DNA from: Belnapia rosea | GTDB taxonomy: Bacteria; Pseudomonadota; Alphaproteobacteria; Acetobacterales; Acetobacteraceae | Direction: 5' to 3' | DNA length: 64,000 nucleotides | Assembly (NCBI RefSeq): GCF_900101615.1 | Contig: NZ_FMZX01000001.1 | Coordinates: forward strand, 248,001 to 312,000 | Shown here: one piece after another, positions 17,231-25,280 of the stretch | Numbering within the stretch: the first letter of the stretch is position 1 | Layout of the letters: each line of letters starts with the position of its first letter | Notes under the pieces: model-generated | Database searches by the model: none | What the model was told of the DNA's origin: nothing | What the model saw: the letters and a program-made list of their open reading frames with translations, nothing else | Program-made: the position numbers and the translations under genes

Positions 17231-17686
17231 TCAGGCGGGGTCGCCAGTATCCGGCACCAGCCCAACTGCGGTGATGCCGGCCACCGCGCAGACCTCGTCC
17301 TGGGCCGAGACATCGCCGCTGATCCCGACGGCGCCGAGGATCAGGCCGGAGGCGTCGCAGGCCAGCACGCCGCCGGGCACCGGCACCGCCTTGCCGCCCG
17401 CGAGATCGGACAACGCGTTCATGAAGCCCTGCATCGCCTGCGCCCGCCGCGCCAGCTCCCGCCCGCCGAGGCCGAGGGCGAGCGCGCCATGCGCCTTGCC
17501 CTCGGCGATCTCCGGACGGAGCAGGGAGGAGCCGTCCTCGCGCTGCATCGCCTTCACCTGCCCGCCCGCATCGAGCACGACGACGGTGAGCGGCATCAGC
17601 CCGAGCTCATGCCCCTTGGCGAGGGCGGCGGCGATGATGGCATTGGCCTGGTCCAGGGTGAGGCCGTTGGTCGGATAGCGGGCCAT
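17231..17686 (-). CDS. GlcG/HbpS-family heme-binding-like protein
   Basis: A 151-residue protein. LTLDQANAIIAAALAKGHELG-LMPLTVVVLDAGGQVKAMQREDG is the characteristic N-terminal helix and strand of the GlcG/HbpS fold, and VPGGVLACDASGLILGAVGISGD is its conserved core. Members bind heme or cobalamin or accompany glycolate oxidase. No glc gene is nearby, so the partner is unknown. No signal peptide is seen, so it is predicted cytoplasmic. It diverges from recX with 87 bp between. Confidence 0.88.
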   Translation of the reverse strand: MARYPTNGLTLDQANAIIAAALAKGHELGLMPLTVVVLDAGGQVKAMQREDGSSLLRPEIAEGKAHGALALGLGGRELARRAQAMQGFMNALSDLAGGKAVPVPGGVLACDASGLILGAVGISGDVSAQDEVCAVAGITAVGLVPDTGDPA

Positions 17687-17773
17687 GGCGGTGCTCCGTG
17701 TTGGGTCCCGAGCCTATTGCCCGGCCCGCGCCGTGTTCGCCAGCCCCGGCTTCGCCGTGGCAGAGTGGCGGAC

Positions 17774-18367
17774 ATGACGAAGGAGCGACCGCCCCGGCCC
17801 GCGCGGCAGCCCATCCCCGCCGGCCCGGCCCCCGGCGAGGCGCGGCTGCGCGAGGCGGCGCTCGCCCATCTCGCCCGCTTCGCCGCGACCGAGCAGGGGC
17901 TGCGGCGGGTGCTGGAACGCCGCATCGACCGCTGGGCGAGGCGGGCCGAGGCGGAGGGGCAGGATATCTCCGGCCTGGCGGCGGCGCGGGCGCTGGCCGC
18001 CCAGGTGGCGCGGCAGATGGTCGCCCTGGGCGCCGTCGACGATGCCGCCTTCGCCGCGGCGCGGGCCCGGCGCCTGGCGCGGGCGGGGCGATCTCGCCGG
18101 GCGATCGCGGCGCATCTCGCCGGCAAGGGGGTGGCGCGCGAGGTCGCCAGCGCGGCCCTGCCCGAGGAGGAACTGAACGCCGCCCTCGCGCAATGCCGGC
18201 GGCGGCGGACCGGCCCCTTCGCGGTCGAGCCCATGGCGCGCGAGGCGCGGCTCAAGGCGCTCGCGGCGCTGGCGCGGGCCGGGTTCGGGCGCGATGTGTC
18301 CGAGCAGGCACTCGACATGCCGCGCGAGGAGGCGGAGGAGCGGCTGGCCGCCCTGCGGCAGGGCTGA
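17774..18367 (+). CDS. recX: Regulatory protein RecX
   Basis: A 197-residue helical protein that modulates RecA filaments. EARLREAALAHLARFAATEQGLRRVLERRI matches the first RecX three-helix repeat ('aLryLa.r.rs..eL...L') and YD-like DDAAFAAARARRLARAGRSRRAIAAHLAGKGV the second repeat. It is strongly Ala/Arg-biased, like its neighbours. The ATG at 17774 starts just before that domain; the in-frame extension to 17162 is antisense to the GlcG gene and is rejected. recA is not in the window. Confidence 0.85.
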   Translation: MTKERPPRPARQPIPAGPAPGEARLREAALAHLARFAATEQGLRRVLERRIDRWARRAEAEGQDISGLAAARALAAQVARQMVALGAVDDAAFAAARARRLARAGRSRRAIAAHLAGKGVAREVASAALPEEELNAALAQCRRRRTGPFAVEPMAREARLKALAALARAGFGRDVSEQALDMPREEAEERLAALRQG

Positions 18368-18378
18368 CGGCGGCCGGA

Positions 18379-18756
18379 TCAGCCGGCCCGCAGCCCGCCA
18401 TCCTCCACGCGGATCGTGCCGGTGGCGCAGGGATCGATCCGGCGCAGCTCGGCGGCACGGCCATCGGCCCAGACCACCCGCAGATCCTGCGCACCGGGCA
18501 CCGAGGCGCGGTAGCTGGCGCTGCGCCCGGGCCGCAGCACCTCCTGGCCGAGCCGGTCGGTCCCCCAGCCCTCCTGCGAGAGCCGGGCGAGGAAGAGCCG
18601 GTCCACCGTGCGCGAGGAGGCATTCACCACCTGCACCGGCACCTCGCAGCCGCCCCGCGCCGATGCCTCGGCCGCGTTCCGGACCGGCGGTGGCGGGGAA
18701 CAGGCGGCGAGGGCCAGAAAGGCCAGGGACAAAACAGCCAGGGCATGTCCCGGCAT
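18379..18756 (-). CDS. Lipoprotein, second of a tandem paralogous pair
   Basis: A 125-residue protein with a lipobox (LALAAC, Cys19). The mature part runs CEVPVQVVNASSRTVDRLFL, then DLRVVWADGRAAELRRIDPC and ends TIRVEDGGLRAG. The same order (VVENASSQPIEQLYL, RLRLVWVTGRASELGNIDGC, TIRDGILQAG) appears in the next gene upstream (18822-19157), so the two arose by duplication. Family members look like small periplasmic beta-rich domains with two cysteines. Function unknown. Confidence 0.7.
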   Translation of the reverse strand: MPGHALAVLSLAFLALAACSPPPPVRNAAEASARGGCEVPVQVVNASSRTVDRLFLARLSQEGWGTDRLGQEVLRPGRSASYRASVPGAQDLRVVWADGRAAELRRIDPCATGTIRVEDGGLRAG

Positions 18757-18821
18757 TCCGGCAGATCCTTGCTTGGGCGCGGGACGATAGGAGCGCGGCC
18801 CCGGTCCCGGCAAGTCAAGGT

Positions 18822-19157
18822 TTAGCCGGCCTGCAGGATACCATCGCGGATGGTGATGCGGCGCGTCCGGCAGCCATCGATATTGCCAAGCTCGGAGGCC
18901 CGCCCGGTCACCCAGACCAGCCGCAGCCGGTATGGGCCGCGCCCTTCGAGTGTCACCGGCATGCTGCCCGGGGTCGGCAGGGGCGGCGACTGGCCAAGCA
19001 GGTCGGCCGCCGAGTCCGGCCCGCCCTCGGGGCTCAGATAGAGCTGCTCGATGGGCTGGGAGGAGGCGTTCTCGACCACGGCCTGGCTCGGGCCACAACG
19101 CGCGCCCTGCGGACCGGCGCAGCCGGCCAGCAGGGCGAGAAGCAGGAGATGGCGCAT
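18822..19157 (-). CDS. Lipoprotein, first of a tandem paralogous pair
   Basis: A 111-residue protein with a short signal peptide and lipobox (LLAGC, Cys13). It is a clear paralogue of the gene at 18379-18756, sharing the NASS core, the 'R.vW..GRA.EL..ID.C' segment and the 'TIR.G.L.AG' end. Its ATG overlaps the amidase stop by one base (TGATG), so it is translated by coupling behind the amidase. That coupling suggests a lipoprotein partner in the same operon, but no role can be named. Confidence 0.7.
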   Translation of the reverse strand: MRHLLLLALLAGCAGPQGARCGPSQAVVENASSQPIEQLYLSPEGGPDSAADLLGQSPPLPTPGSMPVTLEGRGPYRLRLVWVTGRASELGNIDGCRTRRITIRDGILQAG

Positions 19158-20554
19158 CAGGCCGGGTCGATGGGCGAGGGCGGTGTGCCGCCGGCCTCGA
19201 TCGCCTCGGCCGCGGCGAGCAGGATGTCCTCCCGGTAGCGGCCGGCGACGAGCTGCACCCCGACCGGCACCTTGCCCACCAGCCCGGTGCTGACCGCAAG
19301 GCCCGGCAGGCTCAGCAACGGCAGGCCGACCTGGGTCAGCTGGGCCGCGAGGATGCGCCGGAAGCCCTCCAGGCTCTCGACATCCGCATGATCCGCGAAG
19401 GGCAGGGCGCCGGAGACCGGCATCAGCACCACGGGATGGGCCTCGAGGAAGAGCAGCCATTCGCGCAGCAGGGTCAGCCGGCGCTGCAGCGCATCCTGGA
19501 AGGCATCGAGGTCGGGGGCGGGGCTGAGGCTTTCCATGAAGCCATAAACGGCCAGCGCATCCGGATCCGCCTCGCGGGCGAAGGCGGCACCGCCGCCGCG
19601 GCGCGTCTCCGCCAGCCAGAGCGTCGCCTGCAGCCGGGCGCATTCGCCGAGCGGCGGCAGCGAATCCATCTCCTCCACCTGCCAGCCGGCGGCGGTGAGG
19701 CGGGCGGCGGCATCGCGCAGCGCGGCGGCGACGGCGGGCTCGACCGGCATGCCCTCCGGGGCGATGCAGAGCGCCGCGCGCCGGGGATAGGCCGGGCCTT
19801 CGAGCGGGGCGGGCACCCACCAGGGGTCCCGCGCATCGGCCGCGCTCATCGCGGCGAGGCCGAGGCGGAGATCGGCGATGCTGCGGGCCAGCGGACCCGA
19901 GACGGCCATGAGCTGGCCGCCGATGAAGCGGTCCGCGCCGCTGGCATTCCAGGCGGGGATGCGGCCGATGGTCGGGCGCAGGCCATGGATGCCGCAGGCA
20001 TAGGCCGGGTAGCGGATGGAGCCGCCGATATCCGTGCCATGGCCGATGGCGCCGATGCCCGCCGCGGTCGCGGCCGCGGCGCCGCCGGAGGAGCCGCCCG
20101 GCGTGATCGCGGCATCGCGCGGGTTGCGAGTCGCGCCATGCAGCGAGTTGCGGGTGAACCAGCGCAGCGAGAAGGCCGGCGTGTTCGTCCGGCCGAGAAT
20201 CACCGCCCCCGCACGCCGCAGGTTGGCGACGACGGGGCTGTCCTGCCGGGCGACCAGCTCCTCCTGGATGCGCAGGCCGTTGGTGGTCGCCCAGCCTTCC
20301 TGGTCGATATTCACCTTCACGGTCACTGGCACGCCGGCCAGCAGGCCCGGCTCCTCGCCGCGGGCGATGGTGGCATCGACCGCATCCGCCGCCGCGAGGG
20401 CCTGCGCCGGGTCATGCGCGATGACCGCGTTGAGGCTGGGGTTCACCGCATCGAGCCGGGCGAGGGCCGCGGTGGTGGCCTCGCGGGCCGAGACCTCGCG
20501 GCGGCGGATGCGGCCGGCGAGGTCGGTGGCGGACAGCCGCCAGAGTTCGGTCAT
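19157..20554 (-). CDS. Amidase-signature family enzyme
   Basis: A 465-residue hydrolase with the Ser-cisSer-Lys triad: Lys in GVPVTVKVN and the Gly/Ser-rich loop TPGGSSGGAAAATAAGIGAI with GHGTDIGGSIRYPA after it. The fold and length match amidases that hydrolyse carboxamides or take part in amidation. No signal peptide is seen. The gene follows the small flippase-like gene on the same strand by 50 bases and overlaps the next lipoprotein gene by one base. The substrate is unknown. A second amidase at 62453-63844 belongs to a different subgroup. Confidence 0.9.
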   Translation of the reverse strand: MTELWRLSATDLAGRIRRREVSAREATTAALARLDAVNPSLNAVIAHDPAQALAAADAVDATIARGEEPGLLAGVPVTVKVNIDQEGWATTNGLRIQEELVARQDSPVVANLRRAGAVILGRTNTPAFSLRWFTRNSLHGATRNPRDAAITPGGSSGGAAAATAAGIGAIGHGTDIGGSIRYPAYACGIHGLRPTIGRIPAWNASGADRFIGGQLMAVSGPLARSIADLRLGLAAMSAADARDPWWVPAPLEGPAYPRRAALCIAPEGMPVEPAVAAALRDAAARLTAAGWQVEEMDSLPPLGECARLQATLWLAETRRGGGAAFAREADPDALAVYGFMESLSPAPDLDAFQDALQRRLTLLREWLLFLEAHPVVLMPVSGALPFADHADVESLEGFRRILAAQLTQVGLPLLSLPGLAVSTGLVGKVPVGVQLVAGRYREDILLAAAEAIEAGGTPPSPIDPA

Positions 20555-20604
20555 GCGGGTTTCCTCAAGCGTGGGGCGCATCGTTTCCCGCCCGCCCTGG
20601 GCGG

Positions 20605-20943
20605 TCAACCGGGGGCGCTGGCGAGCAGCAGGACGCCGCCGCAGATAAGGCCGATCGCCGCCAGCTTCTGCGTGCCGAGGCTCTCGCCGAACATCAGGTG
20701 GCCGATGATGGCGACCGCCACATAGCTCGCCGCCGTGCAGGGCAGGGCGATGCTCATCGGGATCTTCCGCAGGGCGATGATGTAGAGCAGCGCCGCGCCG
20801 CCATAGGCGACGAGGCCGACCATGGTGGTGGGGCGGAGGAGCTGGGCGACGAAATGCCCCTCCGCCACCGCCCCGGCCTTCAGCATCACCTGGCCGCCGA
20901 GCGAGGTGAGGATGGCGGCGCCGAGCGCCAGCCAATAGAGCAT
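20605..20943 (-). CDS. Four-helix EamA/SMR-like protein (candidate lipid-sugar flippase)
   Basis: A 112-residue, almost wholly hydrophobic protein with four transmembrane helices: YWLALGAAILTSLGGQVMLK, the TTMVGLVAYGGAALLYIIAL helix, IPMSIALPCTAASYVAVAIIG and KLAAIGLICGGVLLLA. It resembles ArnE/ArnF and other half-size DMT proteins that move undecaprenyl-linked sugars. The ATG at 20943 overlaps the stop of the polyprenyl-phosphate glycosyltransferase by one base (TGATG); a GTG at 20946 is also possible. Tight coupling to a DPM/ArnC-type enzyme is the main support for a flippase role. Confidence 0.78.
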   Translation of the reverse strand: MLYWLALGAAILTSLGGQVMLKAGAVAEGHFVAQLLRPTTMVGLVAYGGAALLYIIALRKIPMSIALPCTAASYVAVAIIGHLMFGESLGTQKLAAIGLICGGVLLLASAPG

Positions 20944-22019
20944 CACTGCGCAGGGTCCTCTTGGACGAGCCGCGCCTCGGCGGGCGCCCGCGGCGGCAGC
21001 ACCTCGCGCACCACCCCCTGCGGCTTGCCATTGGCCGAGAGGAAGGCCCGGCCGACATACTCGCCGAGCACGCCGAGGATCAGGAACTGCACCCCGGCGA
21101 GCAGCAGGGTGGTGGTCATGGAGGAGGCCCAGCCGGACGGCGTGCCGCTGCCGACGAGTGCCTCGATCACCACCGCGACTGCGCCCAGCAGGCCGAGCAG
21201 GCCCATCGCCACGCCGGCCAGGATGGCGAGGCGCAGCGGCAGGATCGAGAAATTGGTGGCGAGGTTCATCCAGAGCAGCACGAGGCGCTTCAGCGTGTAG
21301 TTGGAGCGCCCCTCGGCCCGGGCCAGGTGCATGACCTCGATGCTGTCGATGCGCTGGGTCACCTGCATGATGAGCCCGTCCACATAGGGATAGGGGCCGC
21401 GGTAGCGGGCGATCTCGGCCACCACCAGCGCGCTCATGCAGCGGAAGGAGGAGAGATAGAGGCCACGCGGCTTGTCGAGCAGCATGTCCGCGACGCGGTT
21501 GGCGAAGCGGCTGCCGAGGTTGCGCCAGCCCTCGTGCTTCTTCTCGGCATAGCGGGTGTAGACCACGTCCCAGCCGCCGAGCCGGGCATGGTCATAGAGC
21601 TTCAGGACCTCCTCCGGCGGGTTCTGGAGGTCGTCATCCATGGTGATGACATAGGCGCCGCGCGCATGGCGGAGGCCGGTCATGACCGCATTGTGCTCGC
21701 CGAAATTCCGCGCGTGCTCGATATAGGTGAGCGGGATGGTGGCGGTCGCCGCCAGCGCGCGGCAGACCTCGCCCGAATTGTCGGGGCTGCCGTCATTCAC
21801 CAGCACCACCTCGAGCCCGCCTTCCGGGCGGAGGGCGGAGAGCGCCTCGACCAGCCGGCCGACCGTCGCGGCGCCCCGGTAGACCGGGACGACGACCGAG
21901 AGGCCGACCGGGTATCCGCCCGGCAGGGCCGCCTCCGCCACGGCCAGCTCAGGCAGGGCCGGCTCAGGCAGGGCCTGGGACAATCTGCGATCCTCGAATC
22001 CCATCGGGGAAAACCTCAT
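20943..22019 (-). CDS. Polyprenyl-phosphate glycosyltransferase (GT2, ArnC/GtrB type)
   Basis: A 358-residue enzyme loading a sugar onto a polyprenyl-phosphate carrier. The GT2 core is LSVVVPVYRGAATV, VVLVNDGSPDNSG, and the DxD motif VITMDDDLQNPPEEV with RNFGEHNAVMTGLRHARG before it. Two C-terminal transmembrane helices (LAILAGVAMGLLGLLGAVAV and TLLLAGVQFLILGVLGEYVG) are typical of ArnC/GtrB. The start overlaps the methyltransferase stop by 4 bases and its stop overlaps the flippase-like gene, so three genes are translated as a unit. The sugar is unknown. Confidence 0.92.
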   Translation of the reverse strand: MRFSPMGFEDRRLSQALPEPALPELAVAEAALPGGYPVGLSVVVPVYRGAATVGRLVEALSALRPEGGLEVVLVNDGSPDNSGEVCRALAATATIPLTYIEHARNFGEHNAVMTGLRHARGAYVITMDDDLQNPPEEVLKLYDHARLGGWDVVYTRYAEKKHEGWRNLGSRFANRVADMLLDKPRGLYLSSFRCMSALVVAEIARYRGPYPYVDGLIMQVTQRIDSIEVMHLARAEGRSNYTLKRLVLLWMNLATNFSILPLRLAILAGVAMGLLGLLGAVAVVIEALVGSGTPSGWASSMTTTLLLAGVQFLILGVLGEYVGRAFLSANGKPQGVVREVLPPRAPAEARLVQEDPAQ

Positions 22020-22774
22020 GAGCGGGTGGCGGTGGCGAGCACGGAGCCGCCGGCGGGAAAGGGCAGACCCAACCCCATCAGCCGGCGTTCCAGCACGGTC
22101 ACGGCATGCAGGCTATGGTCGAGCCAAGGCGGAAACGGGGCAACATCCGAGCCATGGTGAGGCGCGCGGGCCAGCAGCTTCCGCTGCGCCACCATCAGCG
22201 GCAGCAGCAGGGCGTTCCAGTAGCCGGTGCGGATGGCGGTGAAGCCGGCCGCCGCGAGCATCCGCCGCGCAGTGCCGGCGGTGAAGCGCCGGCTGTTCTG
22301 CACCCGCAGGTCATGCGCCGAGCGCAGCCAGTCGAAGGCCGGCAGGTTCAGCACCAGCACGCCGCCGGGCATCAGGACGCGGGCCATCTCGGCCAGCGCC
22401 GCCTCCGGCTCGACCGCGGCGTGGCAGAGAACATCGAGGCTGACCACCGCCCCGAAGCGGGCATCGGCGAAGGGCATCGCATTCACCGAGCCGATGGCGA
22501 CCGGCACCCCGGCCTTGGCCCGGGCGCGGGCCGCGGCGGCGGGAAAGTATTCGAGGCCGGTGGAGGCCAGCTCCGGCCGGGCAGCGCGAAGCCGGGCGAG
22601 GAAGCCGCCCGTGCCGCAACCGGCATCGAGCAGGCCGGCGCCCGCGACGCGCAAGGGGCGTATTTGCCCGATGGCATGCGCGTGCAGGGCGCGGTACCAC
22701 CACATCCCCTGCTCGGCCGCATCCATCAACTCGTATTCGGCGGGTTCCACCGGGCGCTTCTGAAGGCTCGCCAC
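22016..22774 (-). CDS. Class I SAM-dependent methyltransferase
   Basis: A 252-residue protein. The SAM-binding motif I is GLLDAGCGTGGFLARLRA, followed by GLEYFPAAA, the acidic loop AVVSLDVLCHAAVEPEAALAEMARVL, and GGVLVLNLPAFDWL. This is the UbiE/Methyltransf_11 type. I place the start at a GTG (22774), which avoids running into the divergent gene that begins at 22789; an ATG at 22726 would drop the first residues. Its stop overlaps the glycosyltransferase start. In this setting it may methylate the sugar or lipid substrate, which is inference. Confidence 0.8.
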   Translation of the reverse strand: MASLQKRPVEPAEYELMDAAEQGMWWYRALHAHAIGQIRPLRVAGAGLLDAGCGTGGFLARLRAARPELASTGLEYFPAAAARARAKAGVPVAIGSVNAMPFADARFGAVVSLDVLCHAAVEPEAALAEMARVLMPGGVLVLNLPAFDWLRSAHDLRVQNSRRFTAGTARRMLAAAGFTAIRTGYWNALLLPLMVAQRKLLARAPHHGSDVAPFPPWLDHSLHAVTVLERRLMGLGLPFPAGGSVLATATRS

Positions 22775-22788
22775 GGCGAAAACAAGGC

Positions 22789-24321
22789 ATGCCGGATTCG
22801 CCCATCCCGACCGCTGCACCCGCCCTGCTGCGCCTGGCCGCCTGGCTGCCGGCGCTGGCCTTCCTGCTGACCGTCCTGGCGCCGCCGCTCAACCATGACG
22901 TGGCCGCCTTGCTGGATTTCACCGGCCGCTGGTGGGCGGGCGAGCGGCTCTATGCCGACCTCATCGACGTCAACCCGCCCCTCATCTTCCTGCTGACCCT
23001 GGCCCCGGTGGCGATCTCCGCCTGGACGCCGCTGGGCCCGGTGGCGGCGATGCTGGCCTGCCTGCTGGCCGTCTGCGCCCTCGCCACCGGGATGGCGCTG
23101 CGCCTCGCCCCGCGCGGCGGGATGGAGGGCGCCTGCCTCGCCGTGGCGCTGCCGATGCTGGCCGTCGCGGCGGGCTACGACTTCGGCCAGCGGGAGCATC
23201 TGATGGCGGTCGCCGCGCTGCCCTACCTGCTGGTCGCGGCGCGGCGGGCCGAGGGGGAGCCGGCCGGGGCGGGGATGCGGCTGGCCAGCACGCTGCTTGC
23301 CGCGCTGGGCTTCGCCCTGAAGCCCCATTTCCTCGCCATCCCGGCGCTGGTGGAGGCGGTAGTGCTGCTGCGGCGCGGCCCTGCACGGGCGCTGCGCGAC
23401 CCGGTGCCCTGGGGGATGGCGGCACTCTGGCTCCTCTACCTCGCCAGCATTCCGGCCTTCTTCCCGAACTACCTCCACCACGTCCTGCCGCTGGTCCGGG
23501 ACTACTATCTGGGCCTCGGGGATTTCGCCTGGTGGCAGGTGATCCTGAGCGAGCGGCTTGGCACGGCGCTGGCGGCGCTGCTGCCGCTTGCCCTGGTCGC
23601 GGCGCGGGGCGGCTTCGGCGCGCTGCCGCAGGTGGTCGCGGCGGCCGGGCTGGGCGCGGCGCTCGCCGCCATCGTGCAGCAGAAGGGCTGGACCTATCAC
23701 GCGGTGCCGGTGCGGATGATGGCCGGGCTGCTGGCCGTGCTGCTCGCGGCGCGCTGGCTCGACCGGGCGCTGCCGGCCAGGCGGGCGCTGGCGGCGGCGC
23801 CGGGCGCGGCGGTGGCCGCGGCCTTCATCCTCTTCCTGCACAACCTCGCCGGGGCCGAGGCGCCCTGGCGGGAGATCACCTGGCGCTGGTCCCGCGCCGG
23901 CGAACTCGCCGCGCTGGTCGGACGCGAGGCGCCGGGCGGGCGGGTGCTGGTCCTCTCGCCCGACATCTTCCCCGTCTATCCCGCCCTCAATTACGCCGGC
24001 GCCCATTCGACCTTGCGAACCATGAACCTTTGGTTATTGCAGGGGGTCTATGGCGCCTGCCCGGAGGGCGGCGCCCGCTACCATGAGATCGGGGCCATGC
24101 CGCCGGCCGAGGCTTTGCTCTTCCGCCGCACCGTCGAGGATGTCTCGGCGGCGCCGCCGGATGCCATTCTGGTCGCCCGCCATGCCGGCATCCCGGCCTG
24201 CGGCAAGGAGTTCGACGTGCTGGAGTATCTCTCCCGCGACCCGGCTTTCGCCGCGGTGCTGCGGCGCTACCGCCCGGCCGGCGGGGTCGAGGGCTACCGC
24301 CTCCTGCGGCGGGCCGGCTGA
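22789..24321 (+). CDS. GT39/ArnT-like integral membrane glycosyltransferase
   Basis: A 510-residue polytopic protein, about 10-12 helices. After the first helix it reads APPLNHDVAALLDFTGRWWAGERLYADLIDVNPPLIF, the outer-loop signature of GT-C family 39-like enzymes that use a polyprenyl-phosphate sugar, with the acidic residue early in that loop. The C-terminal soluble part has YPALNYAGAHSTLRTM and a Cys-rich loop. It diverges from the methyltransferase with only about 15 bp between. With the minus-strand GT2 and flippase-like genes it would complete a three-part periplasmic glycosylation route. The acceptor is unknown. Confidence 0.8.
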   Translation: MPDSPIPTAAPALLRLAAWLPALAFLLTVLAPPLNHDVAALLDFTGRWWAGERLYADLIDVNPPLIFLLTLAPVAISAWTPLGPVAAMLACLLAVCALATGMALRLAPRGGMEGACLAVALPMLAVAAGYDFGQREHLMAVAALPYLLVAARRAEGEPAGAGMRLASTLLAALGFALKPHFLAIPALVEAVVLLRRGPARALRDPVPWGMAALWLLYLASIPAFFPNYLHHVLPLVRDYYLGLGDFAWWQVILSERLGTALAALLPLALVAARGGFGALPQVVAAAGLGAALAAIVQQKGWTYHAVPVRMMAGLLAVLLAARWLDRALPARRALAAAPGAAVAAAFILFLHNLAGAEAPWREITWRWSRAGELAALVGREAPGGRVLVLSPDIFPVYPALNYAGAHSTLRTMNLWLLQGVYGACPEGGARYHEIGAMPPAEALLFRRTVEDVSAAPPDAILVARHAGIPACGKEFDVLEYLSRDPAFAAVLRRYRPAGGVEGYRLLRRAG

Positions 24322-25280
24322 TGCGCGTCGCCCCGGCCCCCCTCGCCATGGCCGAGACCTACCGCGCCGCGCCGACCGGCGAGGAGGCGATGCGCGGCCT
24401 CGCGCTCGTCGCCTTCGGCTATGGCGTGATCGCCTGCGCCGATGCCGCGGTGAAATGGGTGATGCCCGAGGTCGGGCCGGCCGCGGCGCTGGTCTGGCGC
24501 GGGCTGATCGGCTCCCTGCTGGTCTTCATCCTGGCGCGGGGGCGGGGGCTGATCCCGGTCAACCGCCGCCTGCTCGCGGTGCGGAGCCTGTTCCACTGCG
24601 GCGTCTCGATCACCTGGTACTACTGCTGGGCTTCCGGCGTCTCCCTCGCCGATAGCTATGCGGTGGCCAGCGCCTCGCCGCTGCTGATGACGCTGCTGGC
24701 CATCCCCCTGCTCGGCGAGAAGGTCGGCTGGCGGCGCTGGACCAGCACCATGGTCGGATTCGGCGGGGTGATCTTCATGCTTCAGCCAGGGGGCGAGCTG
24801 TGGCGCCCGGAATCGGCCATCCTGCTGGTGGCGACGGCGGTGATGGCCCTGACCCGCATCTGGACCCGGGTGCTGACCCGCACCGACGGGCCCTATGCCA
24901 TCGCCTTCTGGCTGCTGCTGGCGCATGTGCCGGTGGGCCTGCTCGGCCTGCCCTTTCCCTTCCTCTGGCCGGCCGCGGGCGGGCCGCCGCCGGTGCTGCC
25001 GAGCCTCATCGGCCTGCTGGCGTTGATCGCCTTTGGCATCGCCAATGCGGTGGCGCAGATGCTCTTCGCCCGCGGCTTCGCCCTGGCGCCCATCCAGGCC
25101 ATCGCCCCCTTCGAGTACACGCCGCTGCTCTGGGGCATCGGCCTCGGCTTCCTGATCTGGGGCGAGGTGCCGGCCTGGACCACCCTCGGCGGCGCCGCCG
25201 TGGTGATCGGCGCGGGCCTCTACAACGTCCACCGCGAGCGCGTGCGCCGCGCCGCCGAGCGCGCGGCGAGGCCCGGCTGA
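24321..25280 (+). CDS. DMT-superfamily (EamA) transporter
   Basis: A 319-residue protein with ten predicted helices in two EamA repeats: ALVWRGLIGSLLVFILARG, ASPLLMTLLAIPLLGEKVGW, then IAPFEYTPLLWGIGLGFLIWGEVPAW in the second half. This is a typical drug/metabolite exporter of the inner membrane. Its ATG overlaps the stop of the GT39-like gene by one base, and its own stop overlaps the next DMT gene by one base. Substrate unknown. Confidence 0.88.
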   Translation: MRVAPAPLAMAETYRAAPTGEEAMRGLALVAFGYGVIACADAAVKWVMPEVGPAAALVWRGLIGSLLVFILARGRGLIPVNRRLLAVRSLFHCGVSITWYYCWASGVSLADSYAVASASPLLMTLLAIPLLGEKVGWRRWTSTMVGFGGVIFMLQPGGELWRPESAILLVATAVMALTRIWTRVLTRTDGPYAIAFWLLLAHVPVGLLGLPFPFLWPAAGGPPPVLPSLIGLLALIAFGIANAVAQMLFARGFALAPIQAIAPFEYTPLLWGIGLGFLIWGEVPAWTTLGGAAVVIGAGLYNVHRERVRRAAERAARPG

